From positions 5,773,519-5,837,518 of the forward strand of contig NC_064036.1 in the NCBI RefSeq assembly GCF_932526225.1: a stretch of DNA of 64,000 bases, in the 5' to 3' direction. This DNA comes from Nematostella vectensis. Taxonomy: Eukaryota; Cnidaria; Anthozoa; Actiniaria; Edwardsiidae. Below, piece by piece: positions 36,101 to 47,530 of the stretch; within the stretch, counting starts at the first letter, position 1, and each line of letters starts with the position of its first letter. A model generated the notes under the pieces. The model did not search any database. It saw nothing but the letters and a program-made list of their open reading frames with translations, and was not told the origin of the DNA. The translations under genes were made by a program, and so were the position numbers.

Positions 36101-36705
36101 AGAATGCCAGGTTTCAGATAGAGCAATTAACTTAAAAGGATGATTTAAAGTAGAAAGCATATCTTGTAATTTATCAAAGTTTTTTGAAATACTTCTTATA
36201 TTACAATGAAGAAGTGAGAGCGATTTGTCTGATAAATTTGAAAGCTCATAAGACGAGTGAAATTCATGGGGGGAGTAGTATTTTGAATTAATCTGACTAG
36301 GAATATTAATATCTAAATCAAAGTCACTTAAATTCGGAAAATTCAAACTAGAAACTATGTCTAGATGAGGAAGATTTTCAAGGCGAACGCGATCAATGAA
36401 TGGGGAGCAGTGGCACAATGTATTGGAATTAAAGACTAGATCCAATAGATCATTGTTGTTTAAATTGTGAAAGGGAAAGACTTCAGAATAGCAGGGCTGA
36501 CAGAGCCATAAATCGTTGGTGAGCGATAAATGATTAAACTGTTTAAGCAACAATTTTGAGCATTTAAAGTGACACCACTGTAAACATGAATCGCATTCGA
36601 CAGCACGACAGTTCTTTCTTATAATTTTAGAACAAATGTGACAGATAACTCTAGTCATTGTAAGTCAACATAAGAACTTATATGTGATCTAGTTAATTGT
36701 AAACT
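33105..36705 (-). mobile_element. LINE (non-LTR retrotransposon, CR1/L2/Jockey-type), apparently intact ORF
   Basis: The element lies on the minus strand. Its 3' end at low coordinates carries a (GTT)n tail (33105-33133 as CAACAACAAC). Its 5' end near 36705 is only about 47 bp from the ATG. TCCT is present on both sides of the insertion, giving at most a 4-bp target duplication. It interrupts one 20-bp repeat unit, so it inserted after the array formed. Confidence 0.88.
33365..36658 (-). CDS. LINE polyprotein: PHD finger - AP endonuclease - reverse transcriptase
   Basis: A single uninterrupted frame of 1,097 residues starting at ATG. Residues 1-60 hold a PHD-like C4HC3 finger (CHICSKI ... 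CDSCLQWCHFKC ... LCQPC). An AP-type endonuclease follows (LLHCNIRSI, ALSETWHSD, GVIYRHPNSS, SGDINLNLL, LTDHLPNF). The reverse transcriptase spans about 560-880 (FRPISLLSIFNQLLERLM, FLDFSKAFDTVDH, GVPQGSVLGPLLF, LFADDANLF with the FADD catalytic pair). It nicks target DNA and copies its own RNA there. No separate ORF1 is present, so the copy may be 5'-truncated or belong to a single-ORF lineage. No premature stops, so insertion was recent. Confidence 0.93.
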   Translation of the reverse strand: MTRVICHICSKIIRKNCRAVECDSCLQWCHFKCSKLLLKQFNHLSLTNDLWLCQPCYSEVFPFHNLNNNDLLDLVFNSNTLCHCSPFIDRVRLENLPHLDIVSSLNFPNLSDFDLDINIPSQINSKYYSPHEFHSSYELSNLSDKSLSLLHCNIRSISKNFDKLQDMLSTLNHPFKLIALSETWHSDCREHIANCSLPGFTYISKPTKFSVGGVGLFIADSFNFILREDLSISNDQQESLWVEIQNNKGSKNILCGVIYRHPNSSLDPFLEHSYKTMDKISKEGKLCLFSGDINLNLLNSDSHQQTGEFLNTLFSYSFQPHILQPTRITDHSATLIDNIFFNSLEHKTCSGNIVYPLTDHLPNFLTIDSININVSKNDFYQRDYSRLDQEALINDFSQIDWSLQFYGMDNVNDIFSCFLAKSNEIINSHVPMKKLSRKEIKFKAKPWISKGIRTSINYKNRLYRKFIKSRNQYHFEKYKIYRNKLNHLIAISKRKYYEKYFNFNKSNIKNIWKGIKEIVVLKPKAHFTPSKIVFSNKVLTNVNEIANEFNYFFANVGRNISNNIPKVNTLFSEFLPTANSNSFLLAPTSTEEIRSIILGIKSGKACGSYSIPITVLKILSSIISRPLEILYNLSFSSGIVPDAFKIARVIPIYKSGSHFDTSNFRPISLLSIFNQLLERLMYNRVIKFLDKYDILYKNQFGFRANHSTEHALLLITDKIQRSIEGGQYSCGIFLDFSKAFDTVDHKILLAKLYSYGIRGIAYEWFVSYLSNRQQFVSIGNVSSAPLPITCGVPQGSVLGPLLFLLYINDFNNCSNLFDFHLFADDANLFCADSSLTSLETKVNTDLYNINRWLCANKLALNISKTNFVIFRPAQKRLASSISLSINNNTIKQKNNIKYLGVVIDSFLNWKEHINQLSKKISRGVGIIAKLRYYVSPTILTQLYYSLIYPFLTYGAIIWGNTYESTIKPLFILQKKAVRIITFSSYIEHTSPIFRKLNILKSPDLIYYLNTIFMYKFNLNLLPTPFDSFFTTVASRHKYNTRLASKSSYCLPLPRTNYGKFNIRFKGASIWNNIKEPTKTMRLPSFKAAIKTSILENY

Positions 36706-39700
36706 TCCTTAGGTGTGCCTGGCCGTCTTTAGGTGTCATTGGCCGTCCTTAGGTGTACCTAGCCGTCCTCAGCTGTCCTTGGCTGTCCTTTGGTGTCCTT
36801 GGCCGTCCTTAGGTGTACCTAACTGTCCTCAGACGTACCTTGTCGTCTTAGGTGTCCTTGGCCATCCTTAGGTGTACTCAGCCGTCCTTAGGTGTACCTG
36901 GCCGTCCTTAGGTGTACCTAGCCGTCCTTAGGTGTCCTTGGCCGTCCTTAGGTGTACCTTGCCGTCCTTAGGTGTCCTTGGCTGTCCTTAGGTGTCCTTG
37001 GCCGTCCTTAGGTGTACCTGGCCGTCCTTAGGTGTACCTAGCCGTCCTTAGGTGTCCTTGGCCGTCCTTAGGTGTCCTTGGCCATCCTTAGGTGTACTTA
37101 GCCGTCCTTAGGTTCACCTGGCCGTCCTTAGGTGTACCTAGCCGTCCTTAGGTGTCCTTGGCCGTCCTTAGGTGTACCTTGCCGTCCTTAGGTGTCCTTG
37201 GCCGTCCTTAGGTGAACCTTGCCGTCCTTAGGTGTCTTGGCCGTCCTTATGTGTCCTTGGCCGTCCTCAGCTGTCCTTGGCTGTCCTTTGGTGTCCTTGG
37301 CCGTCCTTAGGTGTACCTGGACGTCCTTAGGTGTACCTAACTGTCCTCAGACGTACCTTGTCGTCTTAGGTGTCCTTGGCCATCCTTAGGTGTACTCAGC
37401 CGTCCTTAGGTGTACCTGGCCGTCCTTAGGTGTACCTAGCCGTCTTTAGGTGTCATTGGCCGTCCTTAGGTGTACCTTGCCGTCCTTAGGTGTCCTTGGC
37501 TGTCCTTAGGTGTCCTTGGCCGTCCTTAGGTGTACCTGGCCGTCCTTAGGTGTACCTAGCCGTCCTTAGGTGTCCTTGGCCGTCCTTAGGTGTCCTTGGC
37601 CATCCTTAGGTGTACTTAGCCGTCCTTAGGTTCACCTGGCCGTCCTTAGGTGTACCTAGCCGTCCTTAGGTGTCCTTGGCCGTCCTTAGGTGTACCTTGC
37701 CGTCCTTAGGTGTCCTTGGCCGTCCTTAGGTGAACCTTGCCGTCCTTAGGTGTCTTGGCCGTCCTTATGTGTCCTTGGCCGTCCTTGGGTGGCCTTGGCC
37801 GTCCTTAGGTGCCCTTGGCCGTCCTTAGGTGTACCTAGCCGTCTTTAGGTGTCATTGGCCGTCCTTAGATGTACCTAGCCGTCCTCAGGTGTCCTTGACC
37901 GTCCTTAGGTGTACCTAGCCATCCTTAGGTGTTCTTGGCCGTCCTTATTTGTACCTAGCCGTCCTTAGGTATACCTTGCCGTCCTTAGGTGTACCTAGCC
38001 GTCCTTAGGTGTACCTTGCCGTCCTTAGGTGTCCTTGGCCGTCCTTAGGTGTCCTTGGCCGTCATTAGGTGTACCTTGCCGTCCTTAGGTGTCATTGGCC
38101 GTCTTTAGGTGTACCTTGCCGTCTTTAGGTGTCCTTGGCCGTCCTTAGGTGTCCTTGGCCGTCCTTAGGTGTACCTGGCCGTCCTTAGGTGTACCTAGCC
38201 GTCCTTAGGTGTCCTTGGCCGTCCTTAGGTGTACCTTGCCGTCCTTAGGTGTCCTTGGTCGTTCTTAGGTGTACCTAGCTGTCCTCAAACGTACCTTGCC
38301 GTCCTTAGGTGTCCTTGGCCGTACTTAGATGTGCCTAGCCGTCCTCAGGTGTACCTGGCCGTCCTTAGGTGTATTTAGCCATCCTTAGGTGTTCTTGGCC
38401 GTCCTAAGGTGTACCTAGCCGTTCTTAGGTGTACCTAGCCGTCCTTAGGTGTACCTAGCCGTCCTTAGGTGTACCTTGCCGTCCTTAGGTGTCCTTGGCC
38501 GTCCTTAGGTGTCCTTGGCCGTCACTAGGTGTACCTTGCCGTCCTTAGGTGTCCTTGGCCGTCCTTAGGTGTCCTTGGCCGTCCTTGGGTAGTCTTGGCC
38601 GTCCTTAGGTGTCCTTCGCCGTCCTTAGGTGTACCTAGCCGTCGTCAGGTGTCCTTGGCCGTCCTTAGGTGTACCTAGCCGTCCTTAGGTGTCCTTGGCC
38701 GTCCTTAGGTGTACCTAGCCGTCCTTAGGTGTATCTAGCCGTCCTTGGGTGTCCGTGGCCGTCCTTAGGTGTGCCTAGCCGTCCTTAGGTGTACCTAGCC
38801 GTCCTTAGGTGTCCTTGGCCGTCCTTAGGTGTCCTTGGCCGTCCTTAGGTGTACCTGGCCGGCCTTAGGTGTACCTAGCTGTCCTCAGGCGTCCTTGGTC
38901 ATCCTTAGGTGTCCTTGACCATCCCTAGGTCTACCTTACCGTCCTATGTGTCCTTGGCTGTCCTTGAGTGTCCTTTGCTGTGCTTAGGTGTACTTAGCCG
39001 TCCTTAGGTGTCCTTGGCCGTCCTTAGGTGTACCTTGCCGTCCTTAGGTGTCCTTGGCCGTCCTTATGTGTCCTTGGCCGTCCTTGGGTGGCCTTGGCAG
39101 TCCTTAGGTGTCCTTGGCCGTACTTAGGTGTACCTAGCCGTCTTTAGGTGTCATTGACCGTCCTTAGGTGTACCTAGCCGTCCTTAGGTGTACCTAGCCG
39201 CCCTTAGGTGTCCTTGGCCGTCCTTAGGTGTACCTAGCCGTCCTTAGGTGTCCTTGGCCGTCCTTAGGTGTACCTTGCCGTCCTAATGTGTCCTTGGCCG
39301 CCCTTAGGTGTACCTTGCCGTCCTTAGGTGTCCTTGGCCGTCCTTAGGTGTCCTTGGCCGTCCTTGGGTGGCCTTGGCCGTCCTTAGGTGTCCTTGGCCG
39401 TCCTTAGGTGTACCTAGTCGTCGTCAGGTGTCCTTGGCCGTCCTTAGGTGTACCTAGCCGTCCTTAGGTGTCCTTGGCCGTCCTTAGGTGTACCTAGCCG
39501 TCCTTAGGTGTATCTAGCCGTCCTTAGGTGTCCTTGGCGGTCCTTAGGTGTGCCTAGCCGTCCTTAGGTGTACCTAGCCGTCCTTAGGTGTCCTTGGCCG
39601 TCCTTAGGTGTCCTTGGCCGTCCTTAGGTGTACCTGGCCGGCCTTAGGTGTACCTAGCTGTTCTTAGGTGTACCTTGCCGTCCTTAGGTGTCCTTGGCCG

Positions 39701-40075
39701 TCCTTAGGTGTACCTTGCCGTCCTTATGTGTCCTTGGCCGTCCTTGGGTGGCCTTGGCCGTCCTTAGGTGTCCTCGGCCGTCCTTAGGTGTACCTAGCCG
39801 TCTTTAGGTGTCATTGGCCGTCCTTAGGTGTACCTAGCCGTCCTCAGGTGTCCTTGGCCGTCCTTAGGTGTACCTAGCCGTCCTTAGGTGTCCTTGGCCG
39901 TCCTTAGGTGTCCTTGGCCGTCCTTGGGTGGCCTTGGCCGTCCTTAGGTGTACCTAGCCGGCCTCAGGTGTACCTAGCCGTCCTTAGGTGTCCTTGGCCG
40001 TCCTTAGATGTCCTTGGCCGTTCTTAGATTTACTTGGGCATCATTTGGTGTCCTTGGCCGTCCTTACGTGTACCT
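36706..40075 (+). repeat. 20-bp minisatellite, left arm part 2, with ~500-bp higher-order repeat
   Basis: About 168 copies of CCGTCCTTAGGTGTNCCTNG. A block beginning GTCCTCAGCTGTCCTTGGCT at 36764 recurs at about 37263, and much of the intervening series is copied with it, showing duplication of blocks of about 25 monomers. Every unit carries CCTTAGG. Open frames are absent or short. Confidence 0.95.
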
Positions 40076-41248
40076 GGCTATGTAAAATCAAGAGTCCAAT
40101 GGCTATTGGATTTGCACGAATCTCTCGAATTACAGCTCCCCTCTCTTCTCGATAACTTTTTTATTACATTACGTTTGTTTATATTTTCTTTTACATTCTT
40201 TTACAACTGTATTCCCCTTCTATTTCACTTGTTAGCATTTCCAAGTCAACATTACTATTGTGAACTCTCGAAAGCCTTGCGCTACTTTGGCCTCGATGGC
40301 TCAGAGAAAGAAAATGTAAAACAGCTAAATTATATTTATGTTATTTATTCTGAATTCAACATGTAATGTTTATATCTGTGCCAAATAAAAAAAACTGAAA
40401 CTGTGAGTCTGCAGAATTTGGAATAATATTGCACTAATTTTCTTCTTAAAGTTTTGTTTCGAAAGAATTCTTAAATCATCAGGAATGCGCTAATGATGGA
40501 AAAAGAGCTTGAGCGATTGGTATAAAGATTACGAGATGTAGAGGAGCAAGTATTGTAGTGATGGACTAATCTTGTCTGCAGATCCCTCTTAGTAGAGGGG
40601 GGTGAGAAGTGCGAGGGGGAAGGAAAGGGGGAAGGGGGAAGGGGGAAGGGGGAAGGGTACCACCCAAGACCCACCTCCTCTTTTGACAAGACTGGGTACC
40701 TAAAAAGTATACGTAACTTTCCTGTCTCTTTGTTATAAATCTACTTTCCGCTCCGTCTCTAATGTCAACCATTAGAGACCATCATTTATCGCGTGAGGGA
40801 GGAGGGATTTAGGATATTATAGGGAGCCTAGAAGGGGAGATCACAAGGAGTAGAAACGGACCATTAGAAAAGTAAAGAGCGTGGAGATTAAAAAAATCGT
40901 GCATGTTAAAAAAGGCATGCAACGCAAAGCGTCTTTGATAAAAGTCCCTGAGAAACGAGCAAAAAAGCAAGCACCGCAACCCAAAAAAACATGCACGACT
41001 GGAACCTCCAAACCGCTCACCATTCACTTTAATGGTCCGCCCATAAATATGTATCGGTTGATTGTGCATGTTGTTTCCATGACAGCAAAGCTGTCTATCT
41101 TCAAAGCGAGGCTTTTTCAATTTCTCTGTGCAGATTGGTGTGACTAAAGTGAGGCCGATTACTGGAATACCAACATGGCAACGTTTAGTGTCATGGTAAA
41201 CTGAACCAAACAACAGTAGTGAAAATGTTTTATATAGTTCATAAAATC
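40076..41248. other. Spacer between the two opposed arrays
   Basis: Non-repetitive 1.17 kb. A short frame ends at 40366 and a poly(A)-like AATAAAAAAAAC lies at about 40384-40396. A G-rich tract sits at 40615-40657, and a TCTAATG-N5-CATTAGA hairpin near 40758. Several short frames on the minus strand (to 41213) have no recognisable domain. No transposase was recognised. Confidence 0.5.
40615..40657 (+). other. G-quadruplex-forming / polypurine tract
   Basis: Six G-runs of three to five bases separated by AA or AAGGAAA (GGGGGAAGGGGGAAGGGGGA repeated) on the plus strand; the minus strand is pure pyrimidine. It can in principle fold as a G-quadruplex or triplex. It sits near the midpoint between the inner ends of the two inverted arrays. 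Confidence 0.7.
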
Positions 41249-44200
41249 CGCCAGGCTTTTAACGGCCAAGTACACTTAAGGACGGCCAGGTACACCCGAT
41301 GACGGCCAGGTACATCTAAGGACGGCACCTAACGACGGTTAGGTACACCTAAGGACGGCCAAGGACACCTAAGGAAGGCCATGGACACTTAAGGACGGCC
41401 AAGTGTACCTAAGGACAGTCAGGTACACCTAAGGACATCTAAGGACGGCTTAGGACACCTAAGGACGGCCAGATACACCTGAGGATGGCTAGGTACACCT
41501 AAGGACGGCAAGGGTTCTCTTAGGACGGCAAAGGACACCTAAGGGCGGCCATGAACACCTTAGGACATCTAAGGAAGGCTAGGTACACCTAAGGACGGCC
41601 AAGGACACCTAAGGACGGCCATGAACACCTTAGGGCACCTAAGGACGGCCAAGGACACCTAAGGACGGCTAGGTGCACCTAAGGACGGCCAAGGACGCAC
41701 AAGGCCACTTAAGGACATCTAAGGAAGGCTAGGTACACCTAAAGACGGCCAAGGACACCAAAGGACGGCTAGATACACTTAAGGACGGCTAGGTACACCT
41801 AAGAACGGCTAGGTACACCTAAGGACGGTCAAGGACACTTAAGGACGGCCAGATACACCTAAGCACGGCCAAGGACACCTAAGGACGGCCAAGAACACCT
41901 AAGGACGGCTAGGTACACATAAGGACGACTAGATACACCTAAGGACGGCCAAGGACACCTAAGGTCGGCCAATAACACCTAAGGACAGTCAGGCACACCG
42001 CCAGGCTTTTAACGGCCAAGTACACTTAAGGACGGCCAGGTACACACGATGACTGCCAGGTACATCTAAGGACGGCACCTAAGGACGGTCAGGTACACCT
42101 AAGGACGGCCAAGGACACCTAAGGAAGGCCATGGACACTTAAGGACGGCCAAGTATACCTAAGGACAGTCAGGTACAACTAAGGACATCTAAGGACGGCT
42201 AGTGTACCTAAGGACAGTCAGGTACACCTAAGGACATCTAAGGACGGCTTAGGACACCTAAGGACGGCCAGATACACCTAAGGATGGCAAGGTACACCTA
42301 AGGACGGCAAGGGTTCTCTTAGGACGGCGAAGGACACCTAAGGACGGCCAGATACACCTAAGGATGGCTAGGTACACCTAAGGACGGCAAGGGTTCTCTT
42401 AGGACGGCAAAGGACACCTATGGACGGCCATGAACACCTTAGGACACCTAAGGACGGCCAAGGACACCTAAGGATGGCTAGGTACACCTAAGGAAGGTCA
42501 AGGACGCCTAAGGACACTTAAGGACATCTAAGGAAGGCTAGGTACACCTAAGGACGGCCATGTACATCTAAGGACGGCTAGGTACACATAAGGACGACTA
42601 GGTACACATAAGGACGACTAGGTACACCTCAGGACGGCCAAGGACACCTAAGGGCGGCAAGGTACACCTAAGGACGGCAAGGTACACCTAAGGACGGCCA
42701 AGAACACCTAAGGACGGCTAGGTACACATAAGGACGACTAGGTACACCTCAGGACGGTCAAGGACACTTAAGGACGTGCAAGGACACCTAAGGACGGCCA
42801 ATGACACCTAAGGTCGGCCAATAACACCTAAGGACATTCAGGCACACCTAAGAACGGCAAGGTAAGTCTAAGGACGACGAGGTACATCTAAGGAGGGCCA
42901 AGGACACCCAAGGACACCTAAGGACGGCTAGGTACACCTAAGGACGGTCAAGGACACTTAAGGACGGCCAATGACACCTGAGGACGGCCAAGGACATCTA
43001 AGGACGGCTAGGTACAACTAAGGCCGACCAGGTACACCTGAGGACGGCCAAGGACACCTAAGGACGGCCAGGTACATCTAAGGACGGCAAGGTACACCTA
43101 AGGACGGCCTAGGACACCTAAGGACGGCAAGGTACACCTAAGGACGGCCAAGAACACCTAAGGACGGCTACGTACACATAAGGACGACTAGGTACACCTC
43201 AAGACGGTCAAGAACACCTAAGGACGGCCAAGGACACCCAAGGACGGCCAAGGACATCTAAGGACGGCTAGGTACACTTAATGACGGTGAAGGACACCTA
43301 AGGACGGCCAAGGACACCCAAGGACGGCCAAGGAGATCTAAGGACGGCTAGGTAAAACTAAATCCGGCCAGGTACACCTAAGGACGGCCAGGTATATCTA
43401 AGGACGGCTAGGTACACATAAGGACGACTAGGTACACCTCAGGACGGCGAAGGACACCTAAGGACGGCAAGGTACACCTAAGGACGGCCAAGATTACCTA
43501 AGGTCGGCCAATAACACCTAAGGACAGTCAGGCACACCGCCAGGCTTTTAACGGCCAAGTACACTTAAGGACGGCCAGGTACACCCGATGACTGCCAGGT
43601 ACAACTAAGGACGGCACCTAAGGACGGTCAGGTACACCTAAGGACGGCCAAGGACACCTAAGGAAGGTCATGGACACTTAAGGACGGCCAAGTATACCTA
43701 AGGACAGTCAGGTACACCTAAGGACATCTAAGGACGGCTTAGGACACCTAAGGACGGCCAGATACACCTAAGGATGGCAAGGTACACCTAAGGACGGCAA
43801 GGGTTCTCTTAGGACGGCAAAGGACACCTAAGGACGGCCATGAACACCTAAGGACACCTAAGGAAGGCTAGGTACACCTAAGGACGGCCAAGGACACCTA
43901 TGGACGGCCATGAACACCTTAGGACACCTAAGGACGGCCAAGGACACCTAAGGACGGCTAGGTACACCTAAGGAAGGCCAAGGACGCCCAAGGACGCCCA
44001 AGGACACTTAAGGACATCTAAGGAAGGCTAGGTACACCTAAGGACGGCCAAGGACACCAAAGGACGGCTAGGTACACTTAAGGACGGCTAGGTACACCTA
44101 AGGACGGCTAGGTACACCTAAGGACGGTCAAGGTACACATAAGGACGACTAGGTACACCTCAGGACGGTCAAGGACACTTAAGGACGGCCAAGGACACCT

Positions 44201-47200
44201 AAGGACGGCCAAGGACACCTAAGGTCGGCCAATAACACCTAAGGACAGTCAGGCACACCTAAGGACGGCAAGTTACGTCAAAGGACGGCGAGGTACATCT
44301 AAGGAGGGCCAAGGACACCCAAGGACGGCCAAGGACACCTAAGGACGGCCAAGGACATTTAAGGACGGCTAGGTACAACTAAGTCCGGCCAGGTACACCT
44401 AAGGACGGCCATGTACATCTAAGGACGGCTAGGTACACATAAGGACGACTAGGTACACCTCAGGACGGCCAAGGACACCTAAGGACGGCAAGGTACACCT
44501 AAAGACGGCAAAGAACACCTAAGGACGGCTAGGTACACATAAGGACGACTAGGTACACCTCAAGACGGTCAAGGACACTTAAGGACGGCCAAGGACACCT
44601 AAGGACGGCCAAGGACATCTAAGGACGGCTAGGTACAACTAAGGCCGACCAGGTACACCTGAGGACGGCCAAGGACACCTAAGGACGGCCAGGTACATCT
44701 AAGGACGGCCAAGAACACCTAAGGAGGGCTAGGTACACATAAGGACGACTAGGTACACCTCAGGACGGTCAAGAACACCTAAGGACGGCCAAGGACACCC
44801 AAGGACGGCCAAGGACATCTAAGGACTGCCAAGGACATCTAAGGACGGCTAGGTACACTTAATGACGGTGAAGGACACCTAAGGACGGCCAAGGACACCC
44901 AAGGACGGCCAAGGAGATCTAAGGACGGCTAGGTAAAACTAAATCCGGCCAGGTACACCTAAGGACGGCCAGGTACATCTAAGGACGGCTAGGTACACAT
45001 AAGGACGACTAGGTACACCTCAGGACGGCCAAGGACACCTAAGGACGGCAAGGTACACCTAAGGACGGCCTAGGACACCTAAGGACGCCAAGGTACACCT
45101 AAGGACGGCCAAGAACACCTAAGGAGGGCTAGGTACACATAAGGACGACTAGGTACACCTCAGGACGGTCAAGAACACCTAAGGACGGCCAAGGACACCC
45201 AAGGACGGCCAAGGACATCTAAGGACTGCCAAGGACATCTAAGGACGGCTAGGTACACTTAATGACGGTGAAGGACACCTAAGGACGGCCAAGGACACCC
45301 AAGGACGGCCAAGGAGATCTAAGGACGGCTAGGTAAAACTAAATCCGGCCAGGTACACCTAAGGACGGCCAGGTACATCTAAGGACGGCTAGGTACACAT
45401 AAGGACGACTAGGTACACCTCAGGACGGCCAAGGACACCTAAGGACGGCAAGGTACACCTAAGGACGGCCAAGAACACCTAAGGACGGCTAGGTACACAT
45501 AAGGACGACTAGGTACACCTCAAGACGGTCAAGGACACTTAAGGACGGCCAAGGAAAAACTGAGGACGGCCAAGGACACCTAAGGTCGGCCAATAACACC
45601 TGAGGACAGTCAGGCACACCTAAGGACGGCAAGGTACGTCTAAGGACGGCGAGGTACATCTAAGGAGGGCCAAGGACACCTAAGGACGGCTAGGTACACC
45701 CAAGGACGGTCAAGGACACCAAAGGACGGCCAAGGAAACGTAAGCACGGCCAAGGACATCTGAGGACGGCTAGGTACAACTAAAGCCGACCAGGTACACC
45801 TGAGGACGGCCAAGGACACCTAAGGACGGCCAGGTACATCTAAGGACGGCAAGCTACACCTAAGGACGGCCTACTACACCCAAAGACGGCAAGGTACACC
45901 TAAGGACGGCCAAGAACACCTAAGGACGGCCAGGTACACCTAAGGATGGCCACGGACACCTAAGAACGGCCAAGGACACCTAAGGACGGCCAAGGACACC
46001 TAAGGACGGCCAGGTACACCTAAGGACGGCTAGGTACACCTAAGGACGGCCAAGGACAACTAAGGACGGACAAGGACACCTGAGGACGGCTAGGTACACC
46101 TAAGGACGGCTGAGGACACTTAGGGATGGCCAAGGACGCTTAAGGACAGCTAGGTACACCTAAGGACACCTAAGAACGGCTAGGTACACTTAATGACGGT
46201 CAAGTACACCTAAGGACGGCCAAGGACACCCAAGGGCGGCCAAGGACATCTAAGGACGGCTAGGTACAACTAAATCCGGCCAGGTACACCTAATAACGGC
46301 CGAGGACACCTAAGGACGGCCAGGTAAATCTAAGGACGGCTAGGTACACCTCAGGACGGTCAAGGAAACCACGGTCAAGGACACCTAAGGACGGCCAAGG
46401 ACACCTAATGACGGCCAAGGACGTCTAAGGACGGCTAGGCACAACTAAATCCGGCCAGGTACACCTAAGGACGTCCAAGGACACCTAAGGACGGCCAGGT
46501 ACATCTAAGGACGGCAAGGTACACCTAAGGACGGCCAAGGACACCTAAGGACGGCAAGGTACACCTAAGGACGGCCAAGAACACCTAAGGACGGCTAGGT
46601 ACACATAAGGACGACTAGGTACACCTCAGGACGGCAAGGTACACCTAAGGACGGCCAAGAACACCTAAGGACGGCTAGGTACACATAAGGACGACTAGGT
46701 ACACCTCAGGACGGTCAAGGACACCTAAGGATGGCCAAGGACACCCAAGGACGGCCAAGGATATCTAAGGACTGCCAAGGACATCTAAGGACGGCTAGGT
46801 ACACTTAATGACGGTCAAGTACACCTAAGGACGGCCAAGGACACCCAAGGGCGGCCAATTACATCTAACGACGGCTAGGTACAACTAAATCCGGCCAGGT
46901 ACACCTAAGGACGGCCAAGGACACCTAAGGACGGCCAGGTAAATGGAAGGACGGCAAGGTACACCTAAGGACGGCCAAGGACAACTAAGGACGGCAAGGT
47001 ACACCTAAGGACGGCCAAGAAGACCCAAGGACGCCTAGGTACACACAAGGACGACTAGGTACACCTCAGGACGGTCAAGGACACTTAAGGACGGCCAAGG
47101 ACACCTAAGAACAGTCAGGCACACCTAAGGACGGCAAGGTACGTGTAAGGACGGCGAGGTGCATCTAAGGAGGGCCAAGGACACCCAAGGACACCTTAGG

Positions 47201-47417
47201 ACGGCTAGGTACGTCTAAGGACGGCTAAGGACTTCTAAGGACGGCCAGGTACATCTAAGGACGGCCAAGGACATTTAAGGACGGCAAGGTACACCTAAGG
47301 ACGGCTAGGTACACCTAAGGACGGCAAGGTACACCTAGGACTACCAAGGACACCTAAGGACGGCTAGGTAGACCTAAGGACGGTAAGGACACCTAAGGAC
47401 GGCCAGGTACATCTAAG
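41249..47417 (-). repeat. 20-bp minisatellite, right arm (inverse of left arm)
   Basis: About 300 copies of CCAAGGACACCTAAGGACGG, the exact reverse complement of the left-arm unit. A landmark block, CCGCCAGGCTTTTAACGGCC, occurs at about 41249, 41999 and 43538, marking higher-order duplications of roughly 0.75 and 1.5 kb. Other long blocks (around 44711 and 45111) are near-identical. Confidence 0.95.
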
Positions 47418-47530
47418 AATCTAACCCATTGACTCCTGGCTATTTTTGAGCTGAATTTACAAAAAACAGACTGAAAACAGATACCTCCACCCTATTTTGA
47501 GTTTTATACAGCCCGTCTAAGTCAAACAGA

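Noticed and set aside
40034..40366. Plus-strand frame running out of the left array into the spacer
   Set aside because: Begins in minisatellite at a non-ATG codon, is hydrophobic low-complexity, and matches no family I recognise.
40809..41213. Minus-strand 134-codon frame in the spacer as a possible transposase
   Set aside because: No catalytic motif, zinc finger or HTH pattern could be seen; overlapping frames on the other strand are equally open.
32640..47417. Regular repeats resembling a CRISPR array
   Set aside because: There are no unique spacers; units are contiguous 20-bp monomers, orientation flips midway, and the context is a eukaryotic genome.
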